Below are positions 22,126-33,399 of a stretch of 64,000 bases of DNA, in pieces. The stretch is from Ischnura elegans (Eukaryota; Arthropoda; Insecta; Odonata; Coenagrionidae), in contig NC_060248.1 of NCBI RefSeq assembly GCF_921293095.1, forward strand, positions 10,806,744 through 10,870,743. Direction: 5' to 3'. The first letter of the stretch is position 1. Each line of letters opens with the position of its first letter. The notes beneath the pieces were generated by a model. That model was given only the letters and a program-made list of their open reading frames with translations, did not search any database and was not told the origin of the DNA. A program made the position numbers and the translations under genes.

Positions 22126-22654
22126 AATAACCAACATGACCGACCACCAACACGGCTGTCACTGAAGTTACGCAATGAGCGTGCAGCATTTAAATGGTCA
22201 TATTTCCTTTTGACCTCGTAAATTCATAAATTATTTATGGGCTTTCGTAATAAATCACTGGTCCGCGTAAAGAAAACAGCGACTATAGCCAAGTATTGAG
22301 CAATCACTGTAAACACCGAAAAGTCGCCGGTGGAAAATAAAACAAAGAGTGAAATTGTGCGAAGGAAATAGGGATAGGAACTTGGCAAAGGAATGGCAAG
22401 GCTAAGGCTGCCAGCAATGGGACGTCTCGCCTGTGCGGCGTTCGAAAAGTAATGGCGGCGATTGGTTCCCTATCTTCGCATGAAAAACACTATGAAAAAA
22501 CTACATTTATGACTTAGGCGTATAAACATGCACAATATTGATCCTTAATATTGTGCTCCCTAGGCCCCCTCCCTTATATTGGATCCTGAGGGAACTGAGA
22601 GTAGCCTGTTTGAACTTTAACGGAATGAAATCTCTGCTTGAAGCAATCACGAAG

Positions 22655-22757
22655 GCAGCGAGCAGTCAAAAAAATCTCTTTCACCGCCAGGATTTGAACC
22701 CGTATGCTCAAGGTGAGAAGCCATAACTCAAGTCACCGCACTAATCCAATCCCCCGT
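22655..22757 (-). mobile_element. tRNA-derived SINE head
   Basis: On the minus strand a tRNA-like segment has an A-box-like GGATTAGTGCGGTGAC and a canonical B box GGTTCAAATCC (22690-22700), followed by TGGCGGTGAAAGAGA. It matches the 63.0 kb SINE in layout. No acceptor stem closes it, so it is not a tRNA gene. Confidence 0.6.
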
Positions 22758-22759
22758 TG

Positions 22760-23398
22760 TATTTCACAATGCAGCTTTCAATGTCCTAAGCTCCTGGCAA
22801 TAATGGCGTCGTCATATTTATAAAATAACTTTTGTTCGAAAACACAGTCATTGACTAGAGATGGAATTCAGCGCCACCAACCGAGGCGTGGGGAAGGCAT
22901 TGGGGGATAGCGTGTCGACCAGCTCCGAGGTTTGACTTAACTCGGATAGGTATTCTTCAAATGGCCATCTTATTTTCCACCCCGCGGCATGTATCATCGA
23001 ATTAGGTAAGGAAGTGAAGACTTAACGCCACGGAAACTAGGTTAGAAGTGGACGCATGAGCGCAGAACCACTGAATCCTCTCAACATGGAAGAACAATGG
23101 AGTTAAAGAAAGGGAAAATCGAGTTACCAACGAAGAAAGAGAAATACCTGTAACCGCAGGAGTTCCGAGCTTATAAGCGTCCGCGTGACAAGTATTACAT
23201 CACATCGGATGCATAACTCAAACGTCATGTCTGAAAGAACACAAAATTTATTGATCAACAATGCGCCGAAAACTAAACTGCGACGATAAAATCGAGAAAC
23301 GCTGTATGTTACATTAATTCCGCTCGACAGAAGTCATTTCACCTCTTTATTTTCAAGTATTGTTTCTTTGAAACTTCAAAATATGATTCAACAATGAT
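22760..23398. other. No supported feature
   Basis: Nothing recognised. Confidence 0.35.
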
Positions 23399-23399
23399 T

Positions 23400-23592
23400 G
23401 GGCGCTTTCCATTCATGCGACTCACGCGTCGACTAGTGTCGACTCGCAGTAACTGTTTATAACTCTCCAATTTCCGTGCATTACCGTTTGTTGACTTGTG
23501 CCACAACAGTCGGCGACACACAGAGAATGGAACACGAAAACCACGACGCAAGTCGACTTGTGTCGACGTGTGTCAATGAATGCAAAGCACCC
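23400..23592. mobile_element. Hairpin element with GTCGAC-rich arms
   Basis: The arms 23400-23448 and 23545-23592 are inverted, diverged copies sharing GCTTTCCATTCAT- and GTCGAC-TGTGTCGAC-type blocks. The unpaired centre is about 95 bp. There is no ORF or clear target duplication. Confidence 0.6.
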
Positions 23593-23779
23593 ATTCAAAA
23601 TTTACGTCGAAAACAGAAAGTGTCTAAGTTTTCCTCACCGTGATATTCGGATAACTCATCACAACAAATCACTCGTCCACAAATTTTGTTTCAATGTCAA
23701 CTGTAATACTATTTTTTAAATATTCAACCGATTAGGGCAGATTTGCATGGCATGTTCAGCGAGTTATTTCAGCCCATAC

Positions 23780-23995
23780 GCGACTTCCCTCCTCTGCTCC
23801 TAATAATGCCTACTCCTTTACACACCATAAGTGAATCCTATCCTCATCCTTCTTCTCCCTCGCTTTGCTAACATTCTTACTTCAAACGGTGTTTTCAAAA
23901 TCCCCTCCTCACTCATTACTCGCTCCATCAAAACCTTCTGCCTCTTCTGTATCTCTTCCAGAAGTTCCAGCTCATCGAACACCATGTCCAGAGCT
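23780..23995 (-). mobile_element. RTE-type LINE C-terminal fragment
   Basis: The minus strand reads ELLEEIQKRQKVLMERVMSE, then EGILKTPFEVRMLAKRGRRR. This aligns with the fragments at 1-210 and 45091-45312. It is short and truncated. Confidence 0.65.
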
Positions 23996-25495
23996 TTTGA
24001 AATCTAAACTATCATGCTGAATATTTTCGGGTAAGTACTTCATAAAATATACACTCATCAACATTTGTTGTAGACATAATTTAAAATTTTCCCCTGAAGA
24101 AATTATTCGAGGTTAAATTTTCATTTTAACGATACAGGCGTGTGCTGGCCAGAGTCTGTTCCATATACCTTGCCTGATAATTTCAAGATGTAATCGTGTA
24201 TTTAAAACGCGAATTTCGTAGAAAACGAAATAGCAGTCGAACGGGAATACGTCATCATAGAGAAGCCTCATGTCTTCAAACATATGAAATCCAAGTCATC
24301 GAAAGTAGAGTCATAAAAGAGTATTGGCTTAACATTATATATCTTTCAGCATCATTAATGAAAGTCAAATAAAACTCATAAAAATTATCCAATGTTTATG
24401 AAAGAGTACTAGGTGAATTACAGCACATAATAGAAACATATGAATATAGGAAACTTACTAAATGATGAGACTTTCCGGCGGCTACGCAAAATCACATGGA
24501 CGCAGGAATAATATTAGTCACATGCTTCAAGAATAATAATGCTTTCTGCAGTGCATATGTACTTAAAGACTAGTGAAATTTTCTGTGATTTCCGTATAAT
24601 TTCTAGTTCCGAGGAAGGTAGTTGGCCGACTAAAAGTTAAAATGAATTAATAAGTGTCCTTTTTCACATGTTGAAAAATGCTGTTCTCCTCAATTCTCCC
24701 ACGCCATATTCTATAAGTATTTATACCCCATTGAAAATAATGTATTAACTATATACTTTTTCAATTAGCAGGGAAATTATAAACATTTTTTTATGCACCA
24801 TATCATAAAATAACATTTTAGAACTGAAAAATGTGAAGTCTGTTTCATATTCGAAAAAATGGTTTCCAAGTCATTCAACACAATGTCAATCATTTCAATG
24901 TTTACAAAAGATATTTTCAAAATTTAAACTGCAATTTTATCCCAAAAACAGGGAGAATATTCACTAGAGACAATAAATAAGAAATATTTTTTTTATTTTC
25001 AAAGAGTGCCATTCCTTTAGCTTGGTAGAAGAATAAAACAGACCGTATTCGACTGGCACAAACTGGAGTGGAAAATAATACGTATGGGGTTCTTTTAAGC
25101 TGGGCAGTTAATGATCTGAATCTCGGTATTTTTATGGCTGCCAAAAGTCAATATTTCCGAATGTGACGTCAAGAAAGAAACTTGATTCCTCAAAAGGGCC
25201 CATTAAATGCATCGAAACGATAAGCAAATCTTTCGATTGCGCAATAAAGCCGATCACAGGTTCCCAAAACCCGTGAGAGGAGGAAAATTGAGGACCGATG
25301 AGAGAGAAACTATTCGGCCAATATTTCCACCATTTTCTTCGACGACACACTAACCGCCTCGATATGACGGCGAGCCTTGGCCTTAAAGAAGCCCTTGACC
25401 CGAAAAAAAATCACGAAAATGTGGCACCTTAATGAAGAACCCAAATGGCTCATCTGACAGCTGATCGCGAGGTACTTATTACTCTCTGGGCAAAA
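23996..25495. other. No supported gene
   Basis: AT-rich sequence. The short minus-strand ORFs between 24917 and 25534 overlap in different frames and have no recognised content. Confidence 0.4.
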
Positions 25496-25497
25496 AA

Positions 25498-25764
25498 GTA
25501 GGAAAATTGCAGAAAATTTTCTCGGGTTTTCCACCGGTTGATGTCGACCATGTCTCCCGACGTTTCGATCCGCGACTTGCTGATCATCCTCAGGGGATCT
25601 TCCGTAGAAGGGATCTTCCGAATTCGGAGGTTTCCTGGAGGATGATCAGCAAGTCGCGGATCGAAACGTCGGGAGACATGGACGACATCAACCGGTGGAA
25701 AACCCGAGAAACGTTTCTGCAACTGATACGCTGGGAAAACCTAAGATCATACACGTAGGAAAAT
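25498..25764 (+). mobile_element. Hairpin retroposon-like element, 10-bp target duplication
   Basis: The element is 25508-25754 (247 bp), flanked by exact GTAGGAAAAT copies at 25498-25507 and 25755-25764. The arms, about 25508-25600 and 25632-25727, are near-perfect inverted copies. The plus-strand tail (about 25728-25754) is non-palindromic, contains GGGAAAACCTAAGATC and matches the tail of the 52.9-kb copy. The ORFs across it are mirror images of each other and not genes. Confidence 0.88.
25555..25597 (-). ncRNA. Hammerhead-ribozyme-like motif, best copy
   Basis: Minus strand, in order: TCCC, CTGAGGA (fits CUGANGA), T, GATC, an 11-nt loop, GATC, GAAA, CGTC, GGGA. TCCC and GGGA give a 4-bp stem I. 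The two GATC blocks give stem II with one extra U beside the core; natural hammerheads with an extra residue at that place are known. Stem III would be the self-complementary ACGU, as in minimal hammerheads thought to act as dimers. The predicted cut is after GUC. This is a structural resemblance, not evidence of cleavage. Confidence 0.42.
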
Positions 25765-26049
25765 ACATCACAGTGAAGTAAGGGGGTGTCTATGCAAAGA
25801 GAGAAATAAAAATGTGTCATTTTCTACGAAATATTTTCTACGGCGCCTTTAACAGTTCGAATAACTGGAATTGTCCTTATCCAATTTACATCCACTGTAT
25901 TTGACAAAGTACTGAATTGAATTCTGTGTGCTAATGCATTGTTTCGCGCAAAACATTTTTCCGGAGCACCTCAATCTCCTAGCCATTTCTATAATCTATG
26001 GTAAACTTGAGCACTTTAGAAAATTCCTGAAACGAATTCTTGCAGTTTT

Positions 26050-26238
26050 TCCTCGGTGGCGGTGGGGTAAGGACCTCGCCTGCCGATCCGTAGGTTGTGG
26101 GTTCGAATCCCGCCTGGGTAGGTGATCCCTATCCAGGGCTTGGATGTTTGTGTTGTGTTTCGTTAATGTTGAAAACCCGTTATAATGGACACAATGTGAT
26201 GTTTACGGGGAATTTGGAAATAAATAAATAAATTATAC
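26050..26238 (+). mobile_element. tRNA-derived SINE
   Basis: A tRNA-like head contains GTGGGGTAAGGACCTCGCC (A-box region) and a perfect B box GGTTCGAATCC at 26100-26110. An unrelated body and an AAATAAATAAATAAATT tail follow. This is the normal SINE order. It belongs to a different family from the copies at 22.7 and 63.0 kb. Confidence 0.82.
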
Positions 26239-26239
26239 A

Positions 26240-26740
26240 ACTAATACACGGCACAAATTTATGGCCAAAGAGCAGTCACATAGGCTGACGCCTAACATGC
26301 GAGTGTACTTAAGCTGCAGAACAGAAAATATAGCCGTTTGAGGAACACCAATACAAACATACATTTCCTTCTCTTCCGTGCTTCATAGTCCAATAAATGA
26401 ATACAACTGTCTTTCAAAGATATTGGTATTTTATGCCACGGCAATAAGAATGTGCGGTCCTCATGACGATGAGGCATTGCCGACCTTTATTGCGAAATAC
26501 TGTATCACCTGCTTTATTCCTTACTTGTTATCTGTTAATAAACGTTTGTTTGATATTTTCGTTATGTGTAAACCATTATCAATAGTTGTCCGAATATAAG
26601 AAATCAAAATTTCAGCTGAGATTTTTCCCAGTGGTAAAAAACTTAATTTTTGCATTACAGCAAGATTTTGACAAGATTCTCCTCTCAACACTCCGAAATT
26701 ATCTGTGTGATAGTTTTAGTTTTAAATAAGTAGTCATCAT
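26240..26740. other. No supported feature
   Basis: Nothing recognised; short chance ORFs only. Confidence 0.35.
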
Positions 26741-27190
26741 CATCATCGTCGTTAGTCACTAATTCTAAGATTGTTTGACGCAGCTCTCCGTTCCTCTCTC
26801 CTATCCACTATCCTTTTTCATAGCTACGTATTATCTTCTGTTTTACATCATTTATAACCTGCCCTATGTAACTCCTTTGGGGCCGTCCCTTACCCTTCTT
26901 CCCTTCCACTTGCCCGCCTGCGATTGTTTTCATCAGGTCATACAACAAGTCCAACTAAGTTGTCCCGTCAACTCCTTTTTAGAAGACTTCTCTTTTCTAC
27001 AACTCTTCTTAGCTGTTCCTCATTAATTTCCAGGTCAATGTAACCTTCATCATTCTTGGATAGCACCACAATTTGAAATTTTTCAATCTTGACTTATCTA
27101 TTGCTGTCAACGTCTAAGACTCGCTCCTACAGAGAAACATGCTTCATATGTAGTCTCTGATGAATTCTGTCCTCACTCCCATGCTTGTAT
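26735..27190 (-). mobile_element. RTE-type LINE C-terminal fragment (decayed)
   Basis: Minus-strand frames give EINEEQLRRVVEKRSLLK, then a basic GKGRP-like segment, then DRREERRAASNNLRISD and a stop, followed by a GATGATGATG tail. The order EE-x-L-x-R-V-x-E-x-R-S-L-L, then DR-ER-RAA, is the end of RTE proteins. There are several frameshifts and stops. Confidence 0.65.
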
Positions 27191-28250
27191 TTCGGCCGTA
27201 AGTAGATTCTTCTCTAAGTAAAAAACCCGCCCTGCCTGTGGCATTCTACTGGCTATTTATTTCTTGCTTCGTCCTCCGTTGGTGATTCAGCTTCATAGGT
27301 AACAAAGAAAGTCTCCTCTCAACATCCCAAAAATGTCAATATGATAGTTGTAGTTTTAACTAACAAATAGACCACAAAAAATCGAGTGGTATCGATTAGG
27401 GATATTGCAATACGATTGGGATGGAGGAATAAAGTAAGGTGGTGTGGGATTGAAACACTGAAATTTACTTGGAATAAGCCAATCTCGGGACTGAATCTCA
27501 AGCACAAAACGGTAATTTGAAACCACCGGTGAGGTTATTACAAAACGAAAATACCGGGCGAAACATTATTACATTCATGCAACAAGGTTTGTTTTCAATA
27601 CAGACAAGCGCATACTTCGGAAACAGAACGTGAATGGGATCACAGCTATTTATTTCAGAGTTGGCACTTCACTGATTTAGAACTCATGCTCTCATCTAAA
27701 AATTTTCACGGTAAACATGTGGACAACATCATCCTTTATCTCATATTCAAACTATTCAACTCAGAGAAAATATGAATCTAAAATAATCATAATAAGTGAT
27801 GCATGAAAACAAAGATATAATCGAATTACCCTGAAATTTTCAGTACGACTGCATGCAACGTCAGAAAACAGACCGTTCGAATGGATAAGAATGGATCAAG
27901 GAACCGCCGTAGGAGTTTGTGCCTAGAATACGGTAATGTGCTACCAATATCCGGAACGGTTAAAATTAAATTAATTGTGGAGTTTACAACATTGATTTAT
28001 TATGATTAACAACGTTCACCAAGAATCGCCTGAGAGGGTCCTATACATCCATTTTGACAGTTAAGGCAGTTAAGGCGAAATTATTATTCAAGCTTTCAGA
28101 ATTGGGAATATACGAAGTCTTTCAAAACTCCCGAAGTGGCTACTAAACCAAAACGCCTGGCGATTAAATTCGCGCTATCAATGCACGTCTCCCACCTACC
28201 CATTGCCCCGCAAGCCGCCTCATTAGACATGAAAAATTAGACATTAGGAT
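27191..28250. other. No supported feature
   Basis: AT-rich, nothing recognised. Confidence 0.4.
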
Positions 28251-28254
28251 ACGT

Positions 28255-28490
28255 GCCGTCAACACATAGGAAGGAAATGCTCTAGCAAAGTTCCGCCAAG
28301 TATTTATTACAGTACTTAAATTTTCGGGAGAAAAACGAATTCCCACGGCGAAATATCTCTCTTAATTTATCGTTCTGTCCAACCTGGATATATATTTGGG
28401 TTATAATATGATGTTCTCAGCGTCGCTCCGAAAGATATATAATTTTTTATATATATTCTCAATTAATAAAACAAACTGAGACTAGCGCCT
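28255..28490 (+). repeat. About 230-bp dispersed repeat, copy A
   Basis: Collinear with 41325-41560. Shared blocks include CAAAGTTCCGC-like, ATATATTT then ATAATATGATGTTCTC, CGAAAGATAT and TCTCAATTAAT. No coding capacity was seen. Confidence 0.7.
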
Positions 28491-28679
28491 CCAAGGTTTC
28501 TAGCGGCTCCAAGCCTTATTCTTTTAACATCTGTGCAACGCTGTCTCCACTCCCGTAGCAGTTATTGACGACGCAGATTTCCTTTGTGATATCCAATGAA
28601 TACAAGCACATTCGTGGACACGAATTGCATTCGACCGCACCCACGCTACCCTATTAATCCCGATACGTTCAGACACCAC

Positions 28680-28990
28680 TAGATAGATATTTGCGCGCGT
28701 GTTATGGTCTCCGTCCGATGGTCACACGAGGTGTGTGCGACGCGTGCAGAAAACGGTCGTCGCCGGGATGGCCAGTGAGAGAGAGAGACGCAGGCGTGTC
28801 GGGACGGTAAATCACGGAGTGCCGCACACAGGCGCAGTGGGTTGGATTGGGAGGAGGGGGCGTCCTGGGGTGGACGCATCACGAGTTAAGAGGGAGACGG
28901 GGAGTCAGTCTCGAGGAAGAAAGCAAGGAAAGACTACTCAGAAGGAGATGGGCGTGCCGCCAAGTCCACAGCACACTTCACCCACAGATT
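28680..28990. other. CpG-rich patch, no supported gene
   Basis: A GC- and CpG-rich stretch with a 103-codon plus ORF and an overlapping 67-codon minus ORF, neither with a recognised domain. It could be an unmethylated promoter-type patch or a decayed repeat. Confidence 0.3.
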
Positions 28991-29610
28991 ACTGGTGTGG
29001 TAACTTTTAGCCATAGAATATAGATCATTGAAAATATAGCTGAGTGAAATAAAAAAACTCTTTGATTTTCTACAGTCAAAATTTATCCATGCCTTGATTA
29101 AGAACTATAATTTTGCCTTTTCTCCCGTACTACGGACTAACTATTTCAACTAAATCCGGCGATAAATTGAGGATAAAAAGGTTTAATTTATTCTCTTTGT
29201 ATTATTACATGCAGGACGCACCAGTTCGTCTCATAAAAACTTATGTTTTGCGGTCAATGAAATACAAGGTGGGCAGAAATTGTGTGACGAAATTTTACCC
29301 CTGGATGGGTTATGCTATTAGAAATTATAATTACTGATTATATTTAGGTCGATCACGTACCATTTTTGAACTACAGAAACTTTGAGCAGAGCGCTACGAA
29401 TGGCCATGAGTATGCCCTGTTGCCGGTTGCTCTGGTGAAGTCATGACTTCTAATGATTTGCCTAAGGGTATGAGTATTTCTCTCTAGTTCCAGTGGTTAT
29501 ATTTCACAAGATTGAGATGTTGATATTAAAATTAATTTGCAACGCATTCCAATTCCCGAGGTTGTACCAGTGAGTTTTAAGGCACGTCTTTCATGAATTC
29601 ACCAATATCT
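28991..29610. other. No supported feature
   Basis: Nothing recognised. Confidence 0.35.
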
Positions 29611-29612
29611 AC

Positions 29613-31390
29613 AGCACAAGTATCGTGTATGGAAAGTCTCGGTCTAAGATGACGGAAAGATATGGAGAATGTACGATAGTTTATTATTTTTGTTAATTAT
29701 AGGATACAATGGGGGAAAGCAAAATAGAATGTGTCACTCAGATGGGCCGCAATAATTATAGTTCCCATTGAGTAGGTACAAATAAAAAACGTGTGTAACT
29801 TGCCATCAATCAATCGTGGTTACAATACTAAAGTGCCTCCTGCGTCGCTGCAACTTATGGCCTTTTTAATTAACGATATAAACATCCCTCCATTACTCGA
29901 GGTAATGATGCAATCAACACCTCTCGTTGTTACCAAGAAGATAAATAAAGCGTAATTCAACTGTTTCGCTCTGAGCACTCGAAGAGTGCCCTCTAGGCTA
30001 TTCAACAAAATTGGACTGGCGGTTTCATGGTTTCTAGCATTGAACAAAATTGATAATAGTACATTTACGCATTCCGAAAAATAATTCCGGTACCCAAAGC
30101 GAATAATGGCGCGACGCAAAAATACAAAGCTGCACCGTTACACCCTTCTAATTGCAATTACGTCGTGATCACCGTGATTCATTTTAGACTCGTTCAACAT
30201 GGGGCGGAGAATCGACGAGTTCGTTTTATAATAGCAGGTGCAGATTATTTCAGCCGATTCAGACGTGATATAGTGGAAGTTCGGCTTATTGAGATACTAT
30301 TCGGCATGAGAAAATGGACAACCAAGGAAATGGGGGAAAACCGGGGGTAGAAGGAGGAATCAGAGATAGCTGTAAAAGAGAGAAACCGGAGGGAAAGAAA
30401 ACAAGGAAACGGGAAGCCTGTTATTCCTTCCCGAACCCGAAAGAGTAACTGAGATCATTTTTTTAATATTTTCGTTTTCTATACCCATGGCGGTGTTGAA
30501 AAAATTCCAAACTCAATTGGGATAACGAATTCTTTAAGGGACTTAAACTCATAAATCACGGAACAAATTAAATGCACGACAACGTAGGAAATGAATTACT
30601 CAGTGCGCTGGAGTGCCTTTTGTTATTGAATGATACTGGAAAAAATCAAAAAACATAAATATGAGACAAAGTACCCCAAGTCATCTCTAAGGATTATTTT
30701 TTTAATGTTATCGTTTTCCTTGCATCCACGGAGGTGTGGAAAAAATCTGTAAGAGCGATCACATTTTCATCTCAGCATTTTTACATTGGTAGAAACTGCT
30801 TTACTATTTCATAATAAAAATTTTAAATCACCGATGACTGCAATTCTTTCAAATTATGTTTTTGACTCGAAGTTTGTCGTTAAGCCAATCATTTGAGCTT
30901 CGCTCGCTTGACACAATGTTAGTGAGCTTGTTAAAACGAGTTAAAAAACACGATCATGTATTGAAATACGAATATATTGACTCTCCAGTTGAACTTTGAA
31001 TATGCTGTCACCACCGCGCATTTAAATGGGTTTGCAAAATTCATGGCTTATCATTTATTTGTCTTCATGGCAACAACGAGAGGTGTTGATTGCATCATTA
31101 CCTCGAGTAATAGAGGGATGTTTATATCGTTAATTAAAAAGGCCATAAGTTGCAGCGACGCGGGGGGCACTTTAGAATTGTAACCACGATTGGTTGATGG
31201 CAAGTTACGCACGTTTTTTATTTGTACCTACTCAATGGGAACTATAATTGTTGCGACAAAGCTGAGTGACACATTCTATATTCCTTTCCCCCATCGTATC
31301 CTATAATTAATTGAAATTATAAACTCTCGTACATTCTCCATATCTTTCCGTCATCTTCGAACGAGGCTTTCCATACACGATATTTGCGCT
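29613..31390. mobile_element. 1.8-kb inverted repeat with about 340-bp arms
   Basis: Arms at about 29613-29960 and 31040-31390 are inverted, diverged copies; shared blocks include TATCGTGTATGGAAAG and GGTGTTGATTGCATCATTAC. Each arm read outward contains the same peptide, TTRGVDCIITSSN then GMFISLIKKAISCSDAGGTL and a stop. The centre holds a diverged direct repeat (30445-30500 and 30690-30745) and no transposase. It could be a non-autonomous DNA transposon or two opposed insertions. Confidence 0.65.
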
Positions 31391-31436
31391 AAATCTATTA
31401 AATCTTATCTAAATTCTATTCTCGTCACGTCCCTGT

Positions 31437-31910
31437 CCCCGTCGCTGAAATAGTCGATGTTGCCGTATTTCGGCCAATCAGAAGACACGGCTGCGAACAG
31501 CGATTGTAACGCTACGCTTGGCTCTTGATTGAATGACAGTTGGAATGTGTAATAATGAGCGATGGAAAAAAGGTTGGTGGGAATGAGAGTGTGATTCAGG
31601 AAATAATAGGCCGAGCGATCAGAATGTCACGGAAAAATAAAGACTGACCCAAGATAACTTTCCTCTCCTCATAGTAATAGCTCAAACAATAGGTTTTCAG
31701 GAACCAAAAGAGTCATGCAATCCTTTCATTTCCTGAATCACACTCTCATTCCCACAAACCCTTTTTCCATCGCTCGTTCCAACGCTTTCCGTATTTACAA
31801 CTGTCATTCGATCAAAAGCGAGCGTGGCGAAACAATCGCTCATGCCTTCTGATTGGCCGAAATACGGCAACAGCGACGGAAAAAAGGATGTGACGAGTGA
31901 TGGAAAAAGG
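31437..31910. mobile_element. Inverted repeat of the GATC-palindrome family
   Basis: The left arm (31437-31610) and right arm (31725-31905) are inverted copies. They share GCCGTATTTCGGCCAATCAG and its complement, and GGGAATGAGAGTGTGATTCA and its complement. The blocks also occur at 44.14-44.9 kb and 62.3-63.95 kb. A further family block, CCGCCATCATTTGAACGATC, follows at about 31970-32000. Confidence 0.7.
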
Positions 31911-32264
31911 GATGGGATTCCCATCCATGAAGCCATCGAGAAAAATGATTTCGTGGAATGTTAATTTTTCCGCCATCATTTGAACGATCGCTAGATCTAT
32001 CGCTCGGAGGAGATGGACAAAAAAATGATCGAGTGTTTTAGGCTTAAGCCCAGTGACGTCATGGCAAAATTAACGGTGCCGCAACGGACTTTCCATAAAA
32101 TATTATAGAAGTGAAATATTACTCTGTATGTTTTGTTTGTTACAAGTTATTATTTACATTTTATTATTAATTTTTGTTTTGGTTACGAATGTGCATATTA
32201 GAAATTTTGAGGAAACAATATTGATAAAAATTAATCGTAGCGGGCGTAACTTGGTGGAAATCCA

Positions 32265-32486
32265 TAATCGCAGAAATAGAAGGATCAAAAACTTTGCTAT
32301 TTCCACATAGTAATTTATTAACATCGACCATGGTTTCGTTACAGAGTAACATTATCAAGGTCTGATAATGTTTACACCCTGACAGATAACACCTTGGTAA
32401 TGTTACTCTGTAACGAAACCATGGTCGGTGTTAATAAATTACTATATGGAAATAGCAAAGTTGTTGATCCTTCTATTTCTGCGATT
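32265..32486. mobile_element. Hairpin element with 90-bp arms
   Basis: The arms 32265-32354 and 32391-32486 are nearly identical inverted copies around a 36-bp centre. Blocks such as CCATGGTTTCGTTACAGAGT and its complement are exact. It has no ORF and no target duplication that I could define. Confidence 0.78.
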
Positions 32487-32854
32487 GATAAAAATGTTAT
32501 CAGTCTTTTGTTAACCAGTGCCAGAACGGCGTTACGGTACCATGACACCGCCGCTTAAACTATAAATAAGGCTGTTTACCTGAAGTTTTCGTTCGCGATG
32601 ATGTGATCAATCTCATTCATAACTTTTCAATGCATTATTTCACGATTTCATTTTTTCAGCAATTATAGAGAATAGATGGATCATTCTGGACTCCTTACAG
32701 GGCTGCGGACATTTTTTGAAAACCGATTAAAATGCCCCTAAAGTGGTAACTCAAGCCAAGCTTCTATGAGAAGGCTGGTGTCTCATCAAAGCAGTCGCCT
32801 TGGCAAAAATATTAGTCTTAGACGTGAGGGTGGAGCCCACTATTGGCAAACATC

Positions 32855-33398
32855 TTAACCCATTACTCCCCAGCGTTGCGTTAGCGCAACATTATTGAAT
32901 CCTAATTCTCAGAACATGTTTCTACTTCAGAATTATTTTTTCTTCGATTTGCTGACTTCTTTTAAGTATCTCTTGTTCTAATTTTGTCATTTTCACCAAC
33001 ATTTTCATTTGCGTAATTGTATTTTTATGACTGATGGCGTTTGGCATAAAAATTGATGCGCACATATGAGACACCCTGGGAAAAATGACATACCCCAGCA
33101 TGTCCGTTGAGGCAGAATGGGGCATTTCCTCCAAAGATATACTAATATCTGCCGCCGAAGATGTCGAGTGTGCAAATCGAGATAAAAAAATAAAAGATGC
33201 AACCTAAGTTTTAAAAATTACTTTTTTATTTATTTACCGGAGTTTTCCCAGCATTGCGTATACGCAGCATTATGAAAATCATATGATATGATGAAAATAT
33301 TTTTTTCCCGAAAATTCATCTTAATTTGGCCGAAATAAATCGGAAAATGCGAAACTAACGAAGTTAAAAGCCTTACGTACAATCTGGGGAATAATGGG
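32855..33398. mobile_element. piggyBac-like MITE (TTAA at left)
   Basis: The left end is TTAA then CCCATTACTCCCCAG (32859-32873). The right end reverse-complemented is CCCATTATTCCCCAG (ends 33398), so the 15-bp TIRs differ at one position. The expected right TTAA is replaced by TCCA, so it is mutated or the boundary is wrong. Just inside lie GTTGCGTTAGCGCAAC (32875-32890) and, 365 bp on, the palindrome TGCGTATACGCA (33255-33266) in a similar context. No transposase. Confidence 0.65.
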
Positions 33399-33399
33399 T

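Noticed and set aside
25507..25758. Protein genes of 83 and 90 codons on opposite strands
   Set aside because: They are mirror images created by the hairpin arms; both read nearly the same peptide from each strand.
26050..26125. Functional tRNA gene
   Set aside because: A and B boxes are present but the acceptor and anticodon stems do not close, and a SINE body with an A-rich tail follows.
28679..29010. CpG-rich ORFs as a second host exon
   Set aside because: No conserved peptide, no convincing start plus donor or acceptor plus donor pair, and overlapping ORFs on both strands.
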